In this document: piece by piece, positions 17,952 to 25,766 of the stretch
How positions within the stretch are numbered: the first letter of the stretch is position 1
Layout of the letters: each line of letters opens with the position of its first letter
Assembly (NCBI RefSeq): GCF_005145045.1
Contig: NZ_CP039693.1
Span: 186,001-250,000 of the forward strand
Direction: 5' to 3'
Origin: Agrobacterium larrymoorei
GTDB lineage: Bacteria; Pseudomonadota; Alphaproteobacteria; Rhizobiales; Rhizobiaceae
DNA length: 64,000 bases
Notes under the pieces: generated by a model
The model's database searches: none
What the model saw: the letters and a program-made list of their open reading frames with translations, nothing else
Told to the model about the DNA's origin: nothing
Translations under genes and position numbers: made by a program

Positions 17952-19101
17952 GCTTTTCCGAACGGGTGTCCTCGTCGCGCTATCGACAAGCGCTGGGTGT
18001 ATTGGCTGGAGCGGTGATGTGCTTCTCTTGCCCGTCGCTGCCACCTTCCCCATGCTTTGGTCCTTGGCACAGACGCGTCTGCAGGCAACAGCGGTCTCTG
18101 CTGCCTACTTCCTCGTGGCATCGCGTGGTCTGCCGCAGGGAGTGGCGAACTTCTATTCATCGGAAATCTGGCCCGGTCTCTTACTCTGGCTGGTCGCCTC
18201 CTCCGCATTCGTGACCGTCCATTCCCTGCTCTGGACCGCTCGCAACGGATGGCGAAAGGCGCTCCGATACATTGCTGCTTGCTTTGGCATGGCGATCCCA
18301 CCGTTCGGCATTCTGGGATGGGCGCATCCGATTACTGCCGCGGGCGTTCTGTTTCCCGGCTGCGGATGGTGGGGTCTGGGCGCAATGGCAGCCGGGTTAA
18401 TCGTCATGACGACGCGATATCGGCCGGCTGCAGCCATGGCGATGACAGGCTTATGGCTCTGGTCCGCCGCTGAGTGGACGCCGCTGACCCTACCTGCGTC
18501 GTGGAAAGGTGTCGACCTTGAAATGGGCGCATCGCTCGGGCGTGAGGCTGGCCTCAAGTGGCAACAGGAGCTTATTGGCATTGCCCAACGCCACCCGCCC
18601 GGCACTACAGTGGTATTACCTGAGAGCGCTCTCGGCTTTTGGACGCCGACGGCTGCTCGCGTCTGGCAAAGAGCCCTCACGGATACGGGCATCACCGTGA
18701 TCTCGGGAGCGGCCACCATTGACAGCCAAGGCTATGACAATGTGCTCGTGAAGATATCGGCTGATGGAAATACTATTATTTATCGAGAGCGGATGCCGGT
18801 CCCTGGAACGATGTGGCAGCCGTGGCGAGCCTGGGTTGGCGATAGCGGCGGTGCGCGGGCACATTTCTTTGCCAATCCCGTCGTCGATGTCGGTGACCTG
18901 AGTGTGGCGCCACTGATCTGCTACGAGCAGCTTCTCGTCTGGCCAATCCTGCAATCGGCGTTCCACCGACCCGACGCCATCGTCGCAGTCGGAAACGGCT
19001 GGTGGACCGCGGGAACATCGATCATTGCCATTCAGCGGGCGAGCAGTGAGGCCTGGGCCCGCCTGTTCGACCTGCCTCTCATCATCTCATTCAACACGTA
19101 A
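17941..19101 (+). CDS. traB: TraB, membrane protein with carbon-nitrogen hydrolase-like domain
   Basis: A 386-residue protein. The N-terminal 170 residues have several hydrophobic segments; the rest resembles the nitrilase/apolipoprotein N-acyltransferase fold, with the catalytic-type Glu in VVLPESALG and Cys in PLICYEQ. Where nitrilases carry the catalytic Lys after the YR pair, this protein has YRERMPVPG with no lysine, so activity is doubtful. TraB is a standard third gene of traAFBH and raises transfer efficiency in Ti plasmids by an unknown mechanism. The start at 17941 lies inside the traF end. Confidence 0.9.
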   Translation: MLRELFRTGVLVALSTSAGCIGWSGDVLLLPVAATFPMLWSLAQTRLQATAVSAAYFLVASRGLPQGVANFYSSEIWPGLLLWLVASSAFVTVHSLLWTARNGWRKALRYIAACFGMAIPPFGILGWAHPITAAGVLFPGCGWWGLGAMAAGLIVMTTRYRPAAAMAMTGLWLWSAAEWTPLTLPASWKGVDLEMGASLGREAGLKWQQELIGIAQRHPPGTTVVLPESALGFWTPTAARVWQRALTDTGITVISGAATIDSQGYDNVLVKISADGNTIIYRERMPVPGTMWQPWRAWVGDSGGARAHFFANPVVDVGDLSVAPLICYEQLLVWPILQSAFHRPDAIVAVGNGWWTAGTSIIAIQRASSEAWARLFDLPLIISFNT

Positions 19102-19115
19102 GTTTTGGAGGTCGT

Positions 19116-19724
19116 ATGCTGGAAGCTGCGCTGATCAAGGAATGTGCCGACCCATCGTTGAAGCCGGCAATCGTCGAACAGTTCGTTCAGGCGGTCGGCT
19201 CAGAAGATCCGCTTGCCATTACCGTCAAATCTGGCGGCCGTCTAATCCTCGTGTCCAAACCGAAAACGCCCGAGGAAGCGATCGAGATTGTACGTGAGAA
19301 CATCGGGGGCTCTATTGTGCGGGTCGGTTTGACTCAGATCCCCGCGGGCATAGGGTTGAAGGACGCGTCGGAACTGAAGGTCGATCTCGTCGATCCCTGC
19401 GCCAATCTGCGGACGGGCACTGCGATGTTCGGCAAGATCCTTCGTATCGTCGCCAAATGGTATGGCAACCCGACAAGCGAGGAGGTCTTTCCGCAGCTCT
19501 TCGACGATGCGGTCCACGCCTGGCAAACCGGAAAGTTCGAGGGCGAGAGCGTGTTCCAAGCGGAGGATCCAGGTGGAGCGGTCGTGCAGCGGTCAGTGGT
19601 CGAAAGTGACGACGCTGCCGACGTCGCAGACGACGAAACTGATGAGATGTTGGAGGAAACTCCAATCAAACCCGATCACGCCGGTATCCGGATCGACCTG
19701 ACAAGGATCGGGGGGCAGAAATAG
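19116..19724 (+). CDS. traH: TraH, conjugal transfer protein
   Basis: A 202-residue soluble protein that completes traAFBH, with a TTGGAGG ribosome binding site seven bases upstream. Relatives occur at the same place on Ti and rhizobial plasmids. Visible features are a charged N-terminal domain (EAIEIVRENIGGSIVRVGLTQ near residue 55), a conserved IVAKWYGNPTSEEVFPQ block and an acidic low-complexity C-terminus (SDDAADVADDETDEMLEE). Its role is unknown; it is reported to be non-essential for Ti transfer. It is convergent with the toxin gene at 19773. Confidence 0.88.
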   Translation: MLEAALIKECADPSLKPAIVEQFVQAVGSEDPLAITVKSGGRLILVSKPKTPEEAIEIVRENIGGSIVRVGLTQIPAGIGLKDASELKVDLVDPCANLRTGTAMFGKILRIVAKWYGNPTSEEVFPQLFDDAVHAWQTGKFEGESVFQAEDPGGAVVQRSVVESDDAADVADDETDEMLEETPIKPDHAGIRIDLTRIGGQK

Positions 19725-19772
19725 CGGGCGGCACGGTGCGCGTCCCGCGGCACGAGCGCATGTACGCCGATC

Positions 19773-20150
19773 TCAGTTCGGTGGGAGAGAATAGCGGGTA
19801 AGAATGGCCTCATCGCCCTCGATGCCGACCTCGATCACCTCGTTCAGCAATTCCTCGCCCTCGGCAACCTCCTCGAGGATGAGTGTGAACAGCTCTCGCT
19901 GCAGTGCCGGGACGACTTGAGGCACGATGATGATCAAGCCGGCGTGGATTTCCTCGCTGCTATAGAGCTTCCTGAAATCGCGCGCGTTGTTGGTGACGAA
20001 CGTATAGTCCTGAGCCACGATACGCGGCATGAGATCCCAATCTTTTTCTCCGCTCAATCCTAACCAGTTCACGTGGAAGCCATCGTGGCCGTTATTCTGA
20101 GCAACGGCCACGAGAGACGTGTGCAAGCATTCATCAATCAGGAACTTCAC
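19773..20150 (-). CDS. DUF5615-family PIN-like toxin
   Basis: A 125-residue PIN-like protein. Conserved acidic residues appear in MKFLIDECLHTSL (Asp6, Glu7), in the AQDYTFVTNNARDF segment (Asp47 and Asp57, the usual TNDxDF-like motif), and a C-terminal ILEEVAEGEELLNEVIEVG helix. The family is the toxin of a VapBC-like type II system, expected to cleave RNA with Mg2+. The partner DUF433 protein is encoded 4 bp upstream on the same strand. It sits between traH and the traM/traR genes, where it could help stabilise the plasmid. Confidence 0.8.
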   Translation of the reverse strand: MKFLIDECLHTSLVAVAQNNGHDGFHVNWLGLSGEKDWDLMPRIVAQDYTFVTNNARDFRKLYSSEEIHAGLIIIVPQVVPALQRELFTLILEEVAEGEELLNEVIEVGIEGDEAILTRYSLPPN

Positions 20151-20154
20151 TATA

Positions 20155-20778
20155 TCAGATGCCTGACGAACTGTTGGCGGCCTTCGGAAGTAAGAGCCGC
20201 TTGGACGATTTCACGGTCGCACCACCGTCGGACAGTTTGCGGGGCCGACCCCGTGCCGGGTGAGCCGCAGCCCAGATCTCCGCGAGTTCGACCATACGCA
20301 TAGTAAGCGACGGATACCCCTCGACAATCTCCTCGGTGCTGGCTCCCTGGGCCCTCATGGCAGCAACCGCTCTGACAGGAACACGTGTTTTGGTAAAAAC
20401 CGGTTCGCCGCCAAGGACGCCCTTCACGGATTCGATAACTCGTTCCGCTTCGCTAAGAGCTTCCGCACGATCTGCAAGCTGCTCGCGCGCACGGGCAACG
20501 TCAACGATCAGATAATCGTCTGCTCGTACGGTGTCGGCGCTTGGGTTCTGGTCTATCGTGTCGAAGAGCCTCTGACGGCGTTCAGCCGACAGGATCGAGC
20601 CGACCCCGTACCAGAGCTTGAGCCGAAGCAAGTCATCGTCGGAAAGTGCTCGTCCCTCATCCTCCTCGAAACGTCTGGCTATTATTCGCTTGTCGATTGC
20701 GTTGTGTACCGACTTCACGGCAATCCCGCTGACGGCAGCTGCTTCGGCAGGCGTATAGGCACGCGACATCTGAACCAT
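20155..20778 (-). CDS. DUF433-containing antitoxin, long form
   Basis: A 207-residue protein. The N-terminal part resembles a MerR-like helix-turn-helix (YTPAEAAAVSGIAVKSVHNAID), the middle is a charged helical linker and residues 120-170 form the DUF433 domain (VLGGEPVFTKTRVPVRAVAAM, then EEIVEGYPSLTMRMVELA). DUF433 proteins pair with DUF5615 PIN-like toxins as antitoxin and autorepressor. I chose the ATG at 20778, with AAGGAG eight bases upstream. A small palindrome at 20796-20813 is a candidate operator. The toxin start lies 4 bp downstream. Confidence 0.78.
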   Translation of the reverse strand: MVQMSRAYTPAEAAAVSGIAVKSVHNAIDKRIIARRFEEDEGRALSDDDLLRLKLWYGVGSILSAERRQRLFDTIDQNPSADTVRADDYLIVDVARAREQLADRAEALSEAERVIESVKGVLGGEPVFTKTRVPVRAVAAMRAQGASTEEIVEGYPSLTMRMVELAEIWAAAHPARGRPRKLSDGGATVKSSKRLLLPKAANSSSGI

Positions 20779-20795
20779 TATTATTCTCCTTGCGA

Positions 20796-20813
20796 AGAAC
20801 ATATAATGGTTCT
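20796..20813 (-). promoter_or_regulatory. Candidate autoregulatory operator of the toxin-antitoxin operon
   Basis: Arms AGAAC and GTTCT flank the eight bases ATATAATG, giving an 18-bp dyad 18 bp upstream of the antitoxin start. Its AT-rich centre can serve as a -10 region. Only five bases per arm, so the call is tentative. Confidence 0.35.
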
Positions 20814-20894
20814 AGGGGCGTTTGTGAAGAGTGAGATCCATTTGCTGTAAAATCAATGAAAGCTTTGGCCCCAAACCGGTTACGCTGCGCAGAT

Positions 20895-21113
20895 TCAGTT
20901 TTCCCGATCAGGCATGACGAGCTCGACATGGCTGACGCCCAAAGCTTGGGCTATCTCATATAGTGTGACTATCGATGGGTTTCGCTTTCCCCTCTCTAGC
21001 CCGCTCAGATACTGCTGGCTAAAGCCGGAGCGCGCTTCAATGTCCTCCTGCGTCAGGCCCTTTTCCCGACGAAGGCGGGCAAAATTTCGGCCGACCAATC
21101 TGCGCATATCCAT
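20895..21113 (-). CDS. XRE-family helix-turn-helix regulator
   Basis: A 72-residue protein that is almost only a helix-turn-helix: LVGRNFARLRREKGLTQEDI, then SGFSQQYLSGLERGKRNPS and VTLYEIAQALGVSHVELV, the three core blocks of the Cro/C1/XRE fold. The ATG at 21113 is my choice; an upstream TTG (21152) would add 13 residues. It is transcribed away from traM, with 164 bp between the starts, and toward the toxin-antitoxin operon. It could control that operon, traM or itself. Single-domain XRE proteins are common plasmid regulators. Confidence 0.8.
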   Translation of the reverse strand: MDMRRLVGRNFARLRREKGLTQEDIEARSGFSQQYLSGLERGKRNPSIVTLYEIAQALGVSHVELVMPDREN

Positions 21114-21277
21114 GCGATCAAGATCGACATTTACATAGTTTAAGTTTATCAACTATAGTATGTAAGTGATGTCATCCGGCGGTTATGGCAAATCGATAAA
21201 GTGCTCAAGAAGGTTTACACTGCTATAGAGGAGCCGATAAGTGATCGAGGTTAAACGACACAAACATCGATGGTCCC

Positions 21278-21571
21278 TTGTCTGAAACAAAAATAGTCCT
21301 GCGACCTCTCATCGGTTTGATGAGTGCTCAGCCGCCTTCAGAAATAGAACTCCACGTCGTGCGCGAGATCGAGAAATATCGTCGCTTGCGCGACGATGCC
21401 GTAATGCTGGAGGCGCAAGTTCACCCGGAGTTTGAAACCGAGCCCGACGGTGACGCAACTCGGGCCTATATCGCTGCGATGATCGCAGTCCACGCTCAGC
21501 AAACAGTTGTTTCGACGTTGCTCGATATACTCGGATATATTCCGGAAATGCCGAGTTCCAAGGCACACTGA
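21278..21571 (+). CDS. traM: TraM, anti-activator of TraR
   Basis: A 97-residue protein matching the TraM family: a VLRPLIGLMSAQPPSEIELHVVREI segment spans residues 7-31, and a C-terminal AMIAVHAQQTVVSTLLDILGYIP helix follows. TraM binds TraR and blocks DNA binding, setting the quorum threshold. No in-frame ATG precedes the conserved part, so the TTG at 21278 is the only credible start; weak initiation would keep TraM low. It converges with traR, the stops being 6 bp apart, so the activator and its inhibitor face each other. On Ti plasmids traM is usually next to traR. Confidence 0.88.
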   Translation: MSETKIVLRPLIGLMSAQPPSEIELHVVREIEKYRRLRDDAVMLEAQVHPEFETEPDGDATRAYIAAMIAVHAQQTVVSTLLDILGYIPEMPSSKAH

Positions 21572-21577
21572 TAAAAA

Positions 21578-22285
21578 TTAGATCAGACCAAACTCCTTCG
21601 CCATGGCAGTCGCTTGCGGCAAGCTCGTTGCTCCAAGCGCCGACTTGGCATTTCGAAGGAAGAACGCCACATTCGCGTAGCTCATGTCTTCTATGACGGC
21701 GATTGCTTTCATTGATTTACCCTCGGCCGACCAGCGTAGACATGTCAGTTCTGCAGGCTTCATCCGGATCGGAGTATGGTAGGTCGGTTTTGCCCCAAGG
21801 CATCGAAGTCTTGAATGTAGTTGTGCGACGGCTGAAGCGGCGAGCACCGGGTTCAGCGTGAGCCCCTCCGGCAACTTTGTGTCGTCGGATGCCAAGGTAA
21901 ACATTGCAATTCTGCCGAACCCGGTCCTTATCGGGACCGTGATGCCAGAACGAATACCAAATTCCGCCGCCTCGCTGTAAAAGTGACGCCGTTCCTTGCT
22001 TATCTTTAAAGATGTCTCGGCCGACCATGCGAACGCTTCAAAATGACTGCGGGCGTTGCGCACGACCGGATCGATGCGCGCCAAAGACTTGTCAATATAA
22101 CGATGCTGCCAATCTTCGTGATAATTTGAGATTACTGTCTGCGTTCCCGCCTGGAGGTTGAGATAGGCATAAGCGCGGAAACCCGCCTCTTTACTCAATC
22201 CTTCCAAGGTCCTCCTTGCTGCGACTTCATCGTGGGTCAGTGTAATCTGTTCGATCAAACGCTCAAACCATTGGTTCAATTTCAT
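21578..22285 (-). CDS. traR: TraR, LuxR-type quorum-sensing activator of conjugation
   Basis: A 235-residue LuxR-family protein. The N-terminal acyl-homoserine-lactone domain keeps the ligand-contacting residues of Ti TraR: Trp in HEDWQ, Tyr in HRYIDK, Asp in ARIDPVV and Trp in AFAWS. The EFGIRSGITVPI block follows. The C-terminal 60 residues are a helix-turn-helix (LTCLRWSAEGKSMKAIA, then NVAFFLRNAKSALG). It should activate traAFBH, traCDG and traI-trb when bound to the signal made by TraI. I chose the ATG at 22285, preceded by AAGGAGG, from family length; a longer frame starts 16 codons earlier. It lies 213 bp after trbI. Confidence 0.93.
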   Translation of the reverse strand: MKLNQWFERLIEQITLTHDEVAARRTLEGLSKEAGFRAYAYLNLQAGTQTVISNYHEDWQHRYIDKSLARIDPVVRNARSHFEAFAWSAETSLKISKERRHFYSEAAEFGIRSGITVPIRTGFGRIAMFTLASDDTKLPEGLTLNPVLAASAVAQLHSRLRCLGAKPTYHTPIRMKPAELTCLRWSAEGKSMKAIAVIEDMSYANVAFFLRNAKSALGATSLPQATAMAKEFGLI

Positions 22286-22498
22286 CGCCTCCTTGAGAAT
22301 AAGGGTGAGACCGCGACTAAGTTGCAGTCCCAATTGATGAAGCTTTTCTACTCAGCGTATTCAAGCTTCCAATGCGAAGCGAGGCCCACTAGTAGCAGTC
22401 TGATGTTGATTATCGATCAATGATATTTCCTACGCAAGATTGTATTTTATCTGTATCTCAGTATTAGAATCCTCTTATGCGCGAAAAGTTTCTGTCGG

Positions 22499-23797
22499 CT
22501 AGCTTCGATAAGCGGCCGGAAATATGATATCTTGATCGACAAGTACGTTAAATTTGTAGCCTGGCCTGATCCTGATGGTTGGCTGATCATTTAGGTTCTT
22601 TGATATTGTCTGCTCGGCCACCCTACCGAAGCTTTCAGCGAAGTTCCGGCGCGCCGCATCTGAAGCCGTGTCCTGCGTGGCCAGCGTCGAACTCTCCGGC
22701 ATCGACATATCGATCCCTGTGCCGATGATAGCGACAAGCGCCGCAGAACCAAACGTGCGCCAGAGGTGGCGATCGACCTTGTCCTTGAAGCCGCCATACC
22801 CTTCGGCATCCGTGCCGGACATGCCGCCGATTTGAAGTGTCGACCCGTTCGGGAAGATCAGGTCAGTCCACACCACTAGCACGCGCTCCTGCCCGAACGA
22901 CACCTTGGAATCGTAGCGGCCAAAAAGCTTCGCCCCCTGAGGTATAAGCAGCCGATAGCCTGTGGCGCTATCATAGACGTTCTGGCTGACCTGCGCCGAA
23001 ATCCTGCCCGGAAGGTCGGAGTTCAAGCCCGTAATCAGCGTGGCTGGAATGACGGATCCTCGCTTCAACTCATACGGAGAAAGCTGCGTAACGACCTGGT
23101 TCGGCAGGTAACCAAGATCCTTGATGTCCTGATTGAAAAAGTCCTCTTTCGAGGTCTGCCCGTTCTGATCGACGTTTTGTCCTAGCAAACCGGACTGCAT
23201 CGCAGCGCTGTAGAGATCGGATGCACTGTTCGTCTTGGAATTGAGCGATTGGTGGGCGTCGGCCCTGATTTCGGAGGCGCTCTTCGGCACCTCGGAGACG
23301 TCGACCTTGAGAGGGGAATCGAGGGCTGTTGCCCGAGCCTGGAGGCTTGCCATCCTCTGACGCTGCGCTTCGCGGAGGATTTGCTCGTCCTGTTCCCGCT
23401 TCAGCCGCGCCTTCCACTCGGCTTCGGGTTCGAGGTGCGATCGTCGTTCCGTTCGCACCTCACTCTGCCGCTCCACGACCGGTTCTCTCACCGGCTCCCG
23501 CTCGACAATGACTGGCGTCGGCTGGAACACTTCGCGTTGTTCCGGCTCGCCTATGATCCCGTCCGACACGCCTCGCTTCAGCTGATCGCCAAATGTTGTT
23601 GCCGGAGACGCCGAGGTGCTGTCGAGCTCATTTCCACGGTTGAAGGAGAGACCGCGCCACGACAGGCCGATGATCACGACTCCGAAAAACAGAACGATGA
23701 TGACGATCGTGACGATGATTGGCAGGCGATTGAGGCGTCGCATACTCTGTTGATCGTCAGCGTTGCCCGTCGTGCCGAGCTGGAGCGATTGAACCAT
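22499..23797 (-). CDS. trbI: TrbI, VirB10-like channel protein
   Basis: A 432-residue bitopic protein spanning the cell envelope. One inner-membrane helix at residues 28-50 (IIVTIVIIVLFFGVVIIGL), a long proline/glutamate/arginine-rich periplasmic linker, and a C-terminal beta-barrel domain of the VirB10/TrbI family (SPYELKRGSVIPATLITGL near residue 245; TGYRLLIPQGAKLFGRYDS). With TrbG and TrbH it forms the outer-membrane core complex. Last gene of the trb operon; it starts 15 bp after the trbH stop. Confidence 0.93.
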   Translation of the reverse strand: MVQSLQLGTTGNADDQQSMRRLNRLPIIVTIVIIVLFFGVVIIGLSWRGLSFNRGNELDSTSASPATTFGDQLKRGVSDGIIGEPEQREVFQPTPVIVEREPVREPVVERQSEVRTERRSHLEPEAEWKARLKREQDEQILREAQRQRMASLQARATALDSPLKVDVSEVPKSASEIRADAHQSLNSKTNSASDLYSAAMQSGLLGQNVDQNGQTSKEDFFNQDIKDLGYLPNQVVTQLSPYELKRGSVIPATLITGLNSDLPGRISAQVSQNVYDSATGYRLLIPQGAKLFGRYDSKVSFGQERVLVVWTDLIFPNGSTLQIGGMSGTDAEGYGGFKDKVDRHLWRTFGSAALVAIIGTGIDMSMPESSTLATQDTASDAARRNFAESFGRVAEQTISKNLNDQPTIRIRPGYKFNVLVDQDIIFPAAYRS

Positions 23798-23812
23798 GAT
23801 CTCCCCTCCCCC

Positions 23813-24250
23813 TCAGTTTCGTTGCATGATCGAGAGCGCACTTGCCGGCGTCGCTCCGGCTGAAGTCGCCGTGTAGGCGCGCCCGAGCGCAATGGCCGGC
23901 GTGCTGACACGCGCCAGGACGTGTCCCTCGAAGCTGTCGACCGACCACGCGATCTCGACAGGTTTCTGATCCTTGCCGATCTTGCCGTCGGCGATGACAG
24001 TGTATCCCCATCCTTTCAGCGCTGACTCGAGCGCGGCGGCGTACTCGGAGGTGTCCTTGTCCATTTTGATGATCGTTGTGCCGGCCGGGCCAACCTGTTC
24101 GGCAAGGCGGCTTGCCATATCGGCGGCGATGGCGCTGGCGGTGGCGCCAGTGACGGCAATCGGGGTGGAACTGGAGGTCAGCGTTTCATCCGCAGTCTGA
24201 CAACCGGAAAGAAACGCAGTAATGACAATGGCGACAAGTGTCTTTCTCAT
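23813..24250 (-). CDS. trbH: TrbH, outer-membrane lipoprotein of the mating channel
   Basis: A 145-residue lipoprotein with signal peptide MRKTLVAIVITAFLSGC; the lipobox Cys is residue 17. The mature part is small and Ala/Thr-rich (SAIAADMASRLAEQVGPAGT), in keeping with TrbH of Ti and RP4 systems, the counterpart of VirB7. It anchors the TrbG/TrbI core in the outer membrane. It starts 3 bp after the trbG stop and lies before trbI. Confidence 0.9.
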   Translation of the reverse strand: MRKTLVAIVITAFLSGCQTADETLTSSSTPIAVTGATASAIAADMASRLAEQVGPAGTTIIKMDKDTSEYAAALESALKGWGYTVIADGKIGKDQKPVEIAWSVDSFEGHVLARVSTPAIALGRAYTATSAGATPASALSIMQRN

Positions 24251-24253
24251 CGG

Positions 24254-25066
24254 TCAGCCTCCCAGTCGAATCGTGATTTTCTGCTGGCGCCAGCCAACAC
24301 CGGAGACGAGCACGCCCTTGTCGATCGCGTAGTCGACGATCATCATGTCGTTCTTCATGCGATAGTTGACGACGCGGTTCTGGCCACCGCTGACGACGAA
24401 CAGCACCGGCGCGTCCTGTCCGGAGATGGACCGAGGAAACTGGATGTAGGTCTTGGCGCCGTCGGAATAGACGCGCTTCGGCCGCCATGAGGCACTACCA
24501 CTGATCGAGTAGGAGAAGTTCAGCTTGTCGGGGGCGTTCCCTGGTATGCCTCCGGTCTCAAACCGGGCATTGATGTCGGCCAGCTTGGTCGACACATCCT
24601 CCGGATACTCGAAACCGATGCGGGCCATGTACTGGCTGCGATGGGATTTGAGTTGAATATGATAGGTTCGCCGCGAGGTCGTAACAACCATCGATGTGAC
24701 GAGGCCAGCCTCCGATGGCTTGACGATCAGGTGGATCGCCTGCCCACCGGTCGCCCCCGACGTCGCCGGCTCGACTTTCCAGCGAACCGTGTCACCGACA
24801 AGCACATCGCGGACGATCTCGCCGCCTTGCAGCTCGATATCGCATACTTGAAGCGGTGAGCACACAACGGAGGGCTGGGTCTCGCCGAACAGAAAGACGA
24901 CTTTGCCGTCTGGACCAGTCGTCACCAGACCAGGTGTCCCCCGCCATTTTTGGGAGATGTTGGTCCCCTTCACCTCGTTCGATGTCATGCTCTGAGCGAC
25001 TGCGCAATCCGCAAGGATGAGTCCGGCCATGCAGCCGGCGGCCGCGATTAATCCTGTTTTGTGCAT
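24254..25066 (-). CDS. trbG: TrbG, VirB9-like outer channel protein
   Basis: A 270-residue periplasmic/outer-membrane protein with a signal peptide ([19 protein letters not shown], cleavage near AVAQ). The body matches the VirB9/TrbG family: [21 protein letters not shown], then [16 protein letters not shown] in the middle, and [15 protein letters not shown] followed by [17 protein letters not shown] near the end. I chose the ATG at 25066, which starts exactly at the signal peptide. It forms the core complex with TrbI and TrbH; gene order trbF-trbG-trbH is standard. Confidence 0.92.
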   Translation of the reverse strand: MHKTGLIAAAGCMAGLILADCAVAQSMTSNEVKGTNISQKWRGTPGLVTTGPDGKVVFLFGETQPSVVCSPLQVCDIELQGGEIVRDVLVGDTVRWKVEPATSGATGGQAIHLIVKPSEAGLVTSMVVTTSRRTYHIQLKSHRSQYMARIGFEYPEDVSTKLADINARFETGGIPGNAPDKLNFSYSISGSASWRPKRVYSDGAKTYIQFPRSISGQDAPVLFVVSGGQNRVVNYRMKNDMMIVDYAIDKGVLVSGVGWRQQKITIRLGG

Positions 25067-25082
25067 GTGAATTCCTCTGCCC

Positions 25083-25745
25083 TTAAAGCTGTGCGGTCCA
25101 GTCGAAATCCTGAACATAAAGACCGATCGGATTGAGGCGGATGATCGCCTCGTCCTGTGGTGCCGTTAGCGCGACCGTCGCGATGCCGCGGAACCGGCGT
25201 GTACCGGTTTCCTTGCCCTTGCGGTCGCGTTCATATTCGGTCCAGTCGATCTGGTAAGTCTGGTTGGATAACGCGACAATGTTATTGACCTCGATGGCAA
25301 CCGTCGACGTCTTCGCCTTTTCGAAGGGCGAATTGCCGCGGAACCAGGCATTGACCTTTTGGGTCGAAGGATCGGAGGTCCTGAGAAGCGCGTAGGTCCG
25401 GTCGATGTACTGCTTCTGCACCACCGCATCCGGTGTGATCGACTTGAGGCTGGTGATGAAGTTGCCGAGTGTCGCGCGGACAACGCGGGCATCGGCATAC
25501 TCGATCTGCTGGGGGAAGCCAGCCGTCACTGACGTGCCGAGCTTGTCGACCTCGACGATGTAGGGCACGAGCTTGACCTGCGTGCTGAGATACATGGCAT
25601 AGGTGAAGCCGATCACGGCCATCGCAAGTCCGAGAATGCCGACGATCCGCCAAGCGCGCGCCGCCTGGACGTAGGATCCATATCGTTCCGTCCATTCCTG
25701 CCGCGCGGCAAGGTAAGGGCTGTCGGGTGGCCGGTTTGCTGCCAT
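25083..25745 (-). CDS. trbF: TrbF, VirB8-like inner-membrane protein
   Basis: A 220-residue VirB8-family protein: short cytoplasmic N-terminus ([16 protein letters not shown]), a membrane helix near residues 33-52 ([19 protein letters not shown]) and a periplasmic domain with the family pattern of Arg/Tyr-rich segments ([29 protein letters not shown]). It links the inner-membrane complex to the outer core. It starts 21 bp after the trbL stop. Confidence 0.92.
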   Translation of the reverse strand: MAANRPPDSPYLAARQEWTERYGSYVQAARAWRIVGILGLAMAVIGFTYAMYLSTQVKLVPYIVEVDKLGTSVTAGFPQQIEYADARVVRATLGNFITSLKSITPDAVVQKQYIDRTYALLRTSDPSTQKVNAWFRGNSPFEKAKTSTVAIEVNNIVALSNQTYQIDWTEYERDRKGKETGTRRFRGIATVALTAPQDEAIIRLNPIGLYVQDFDWTAQL

Positions 25746-25766
25746 CGCTTGTCGCCTTTCTGATGA

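Noticed and set aside
19725..19772. Possible terminator between traH and the toxin gene
   Set aside because: The 48-bp gap is GC-rich, but I found no convincing stem with a T-run.
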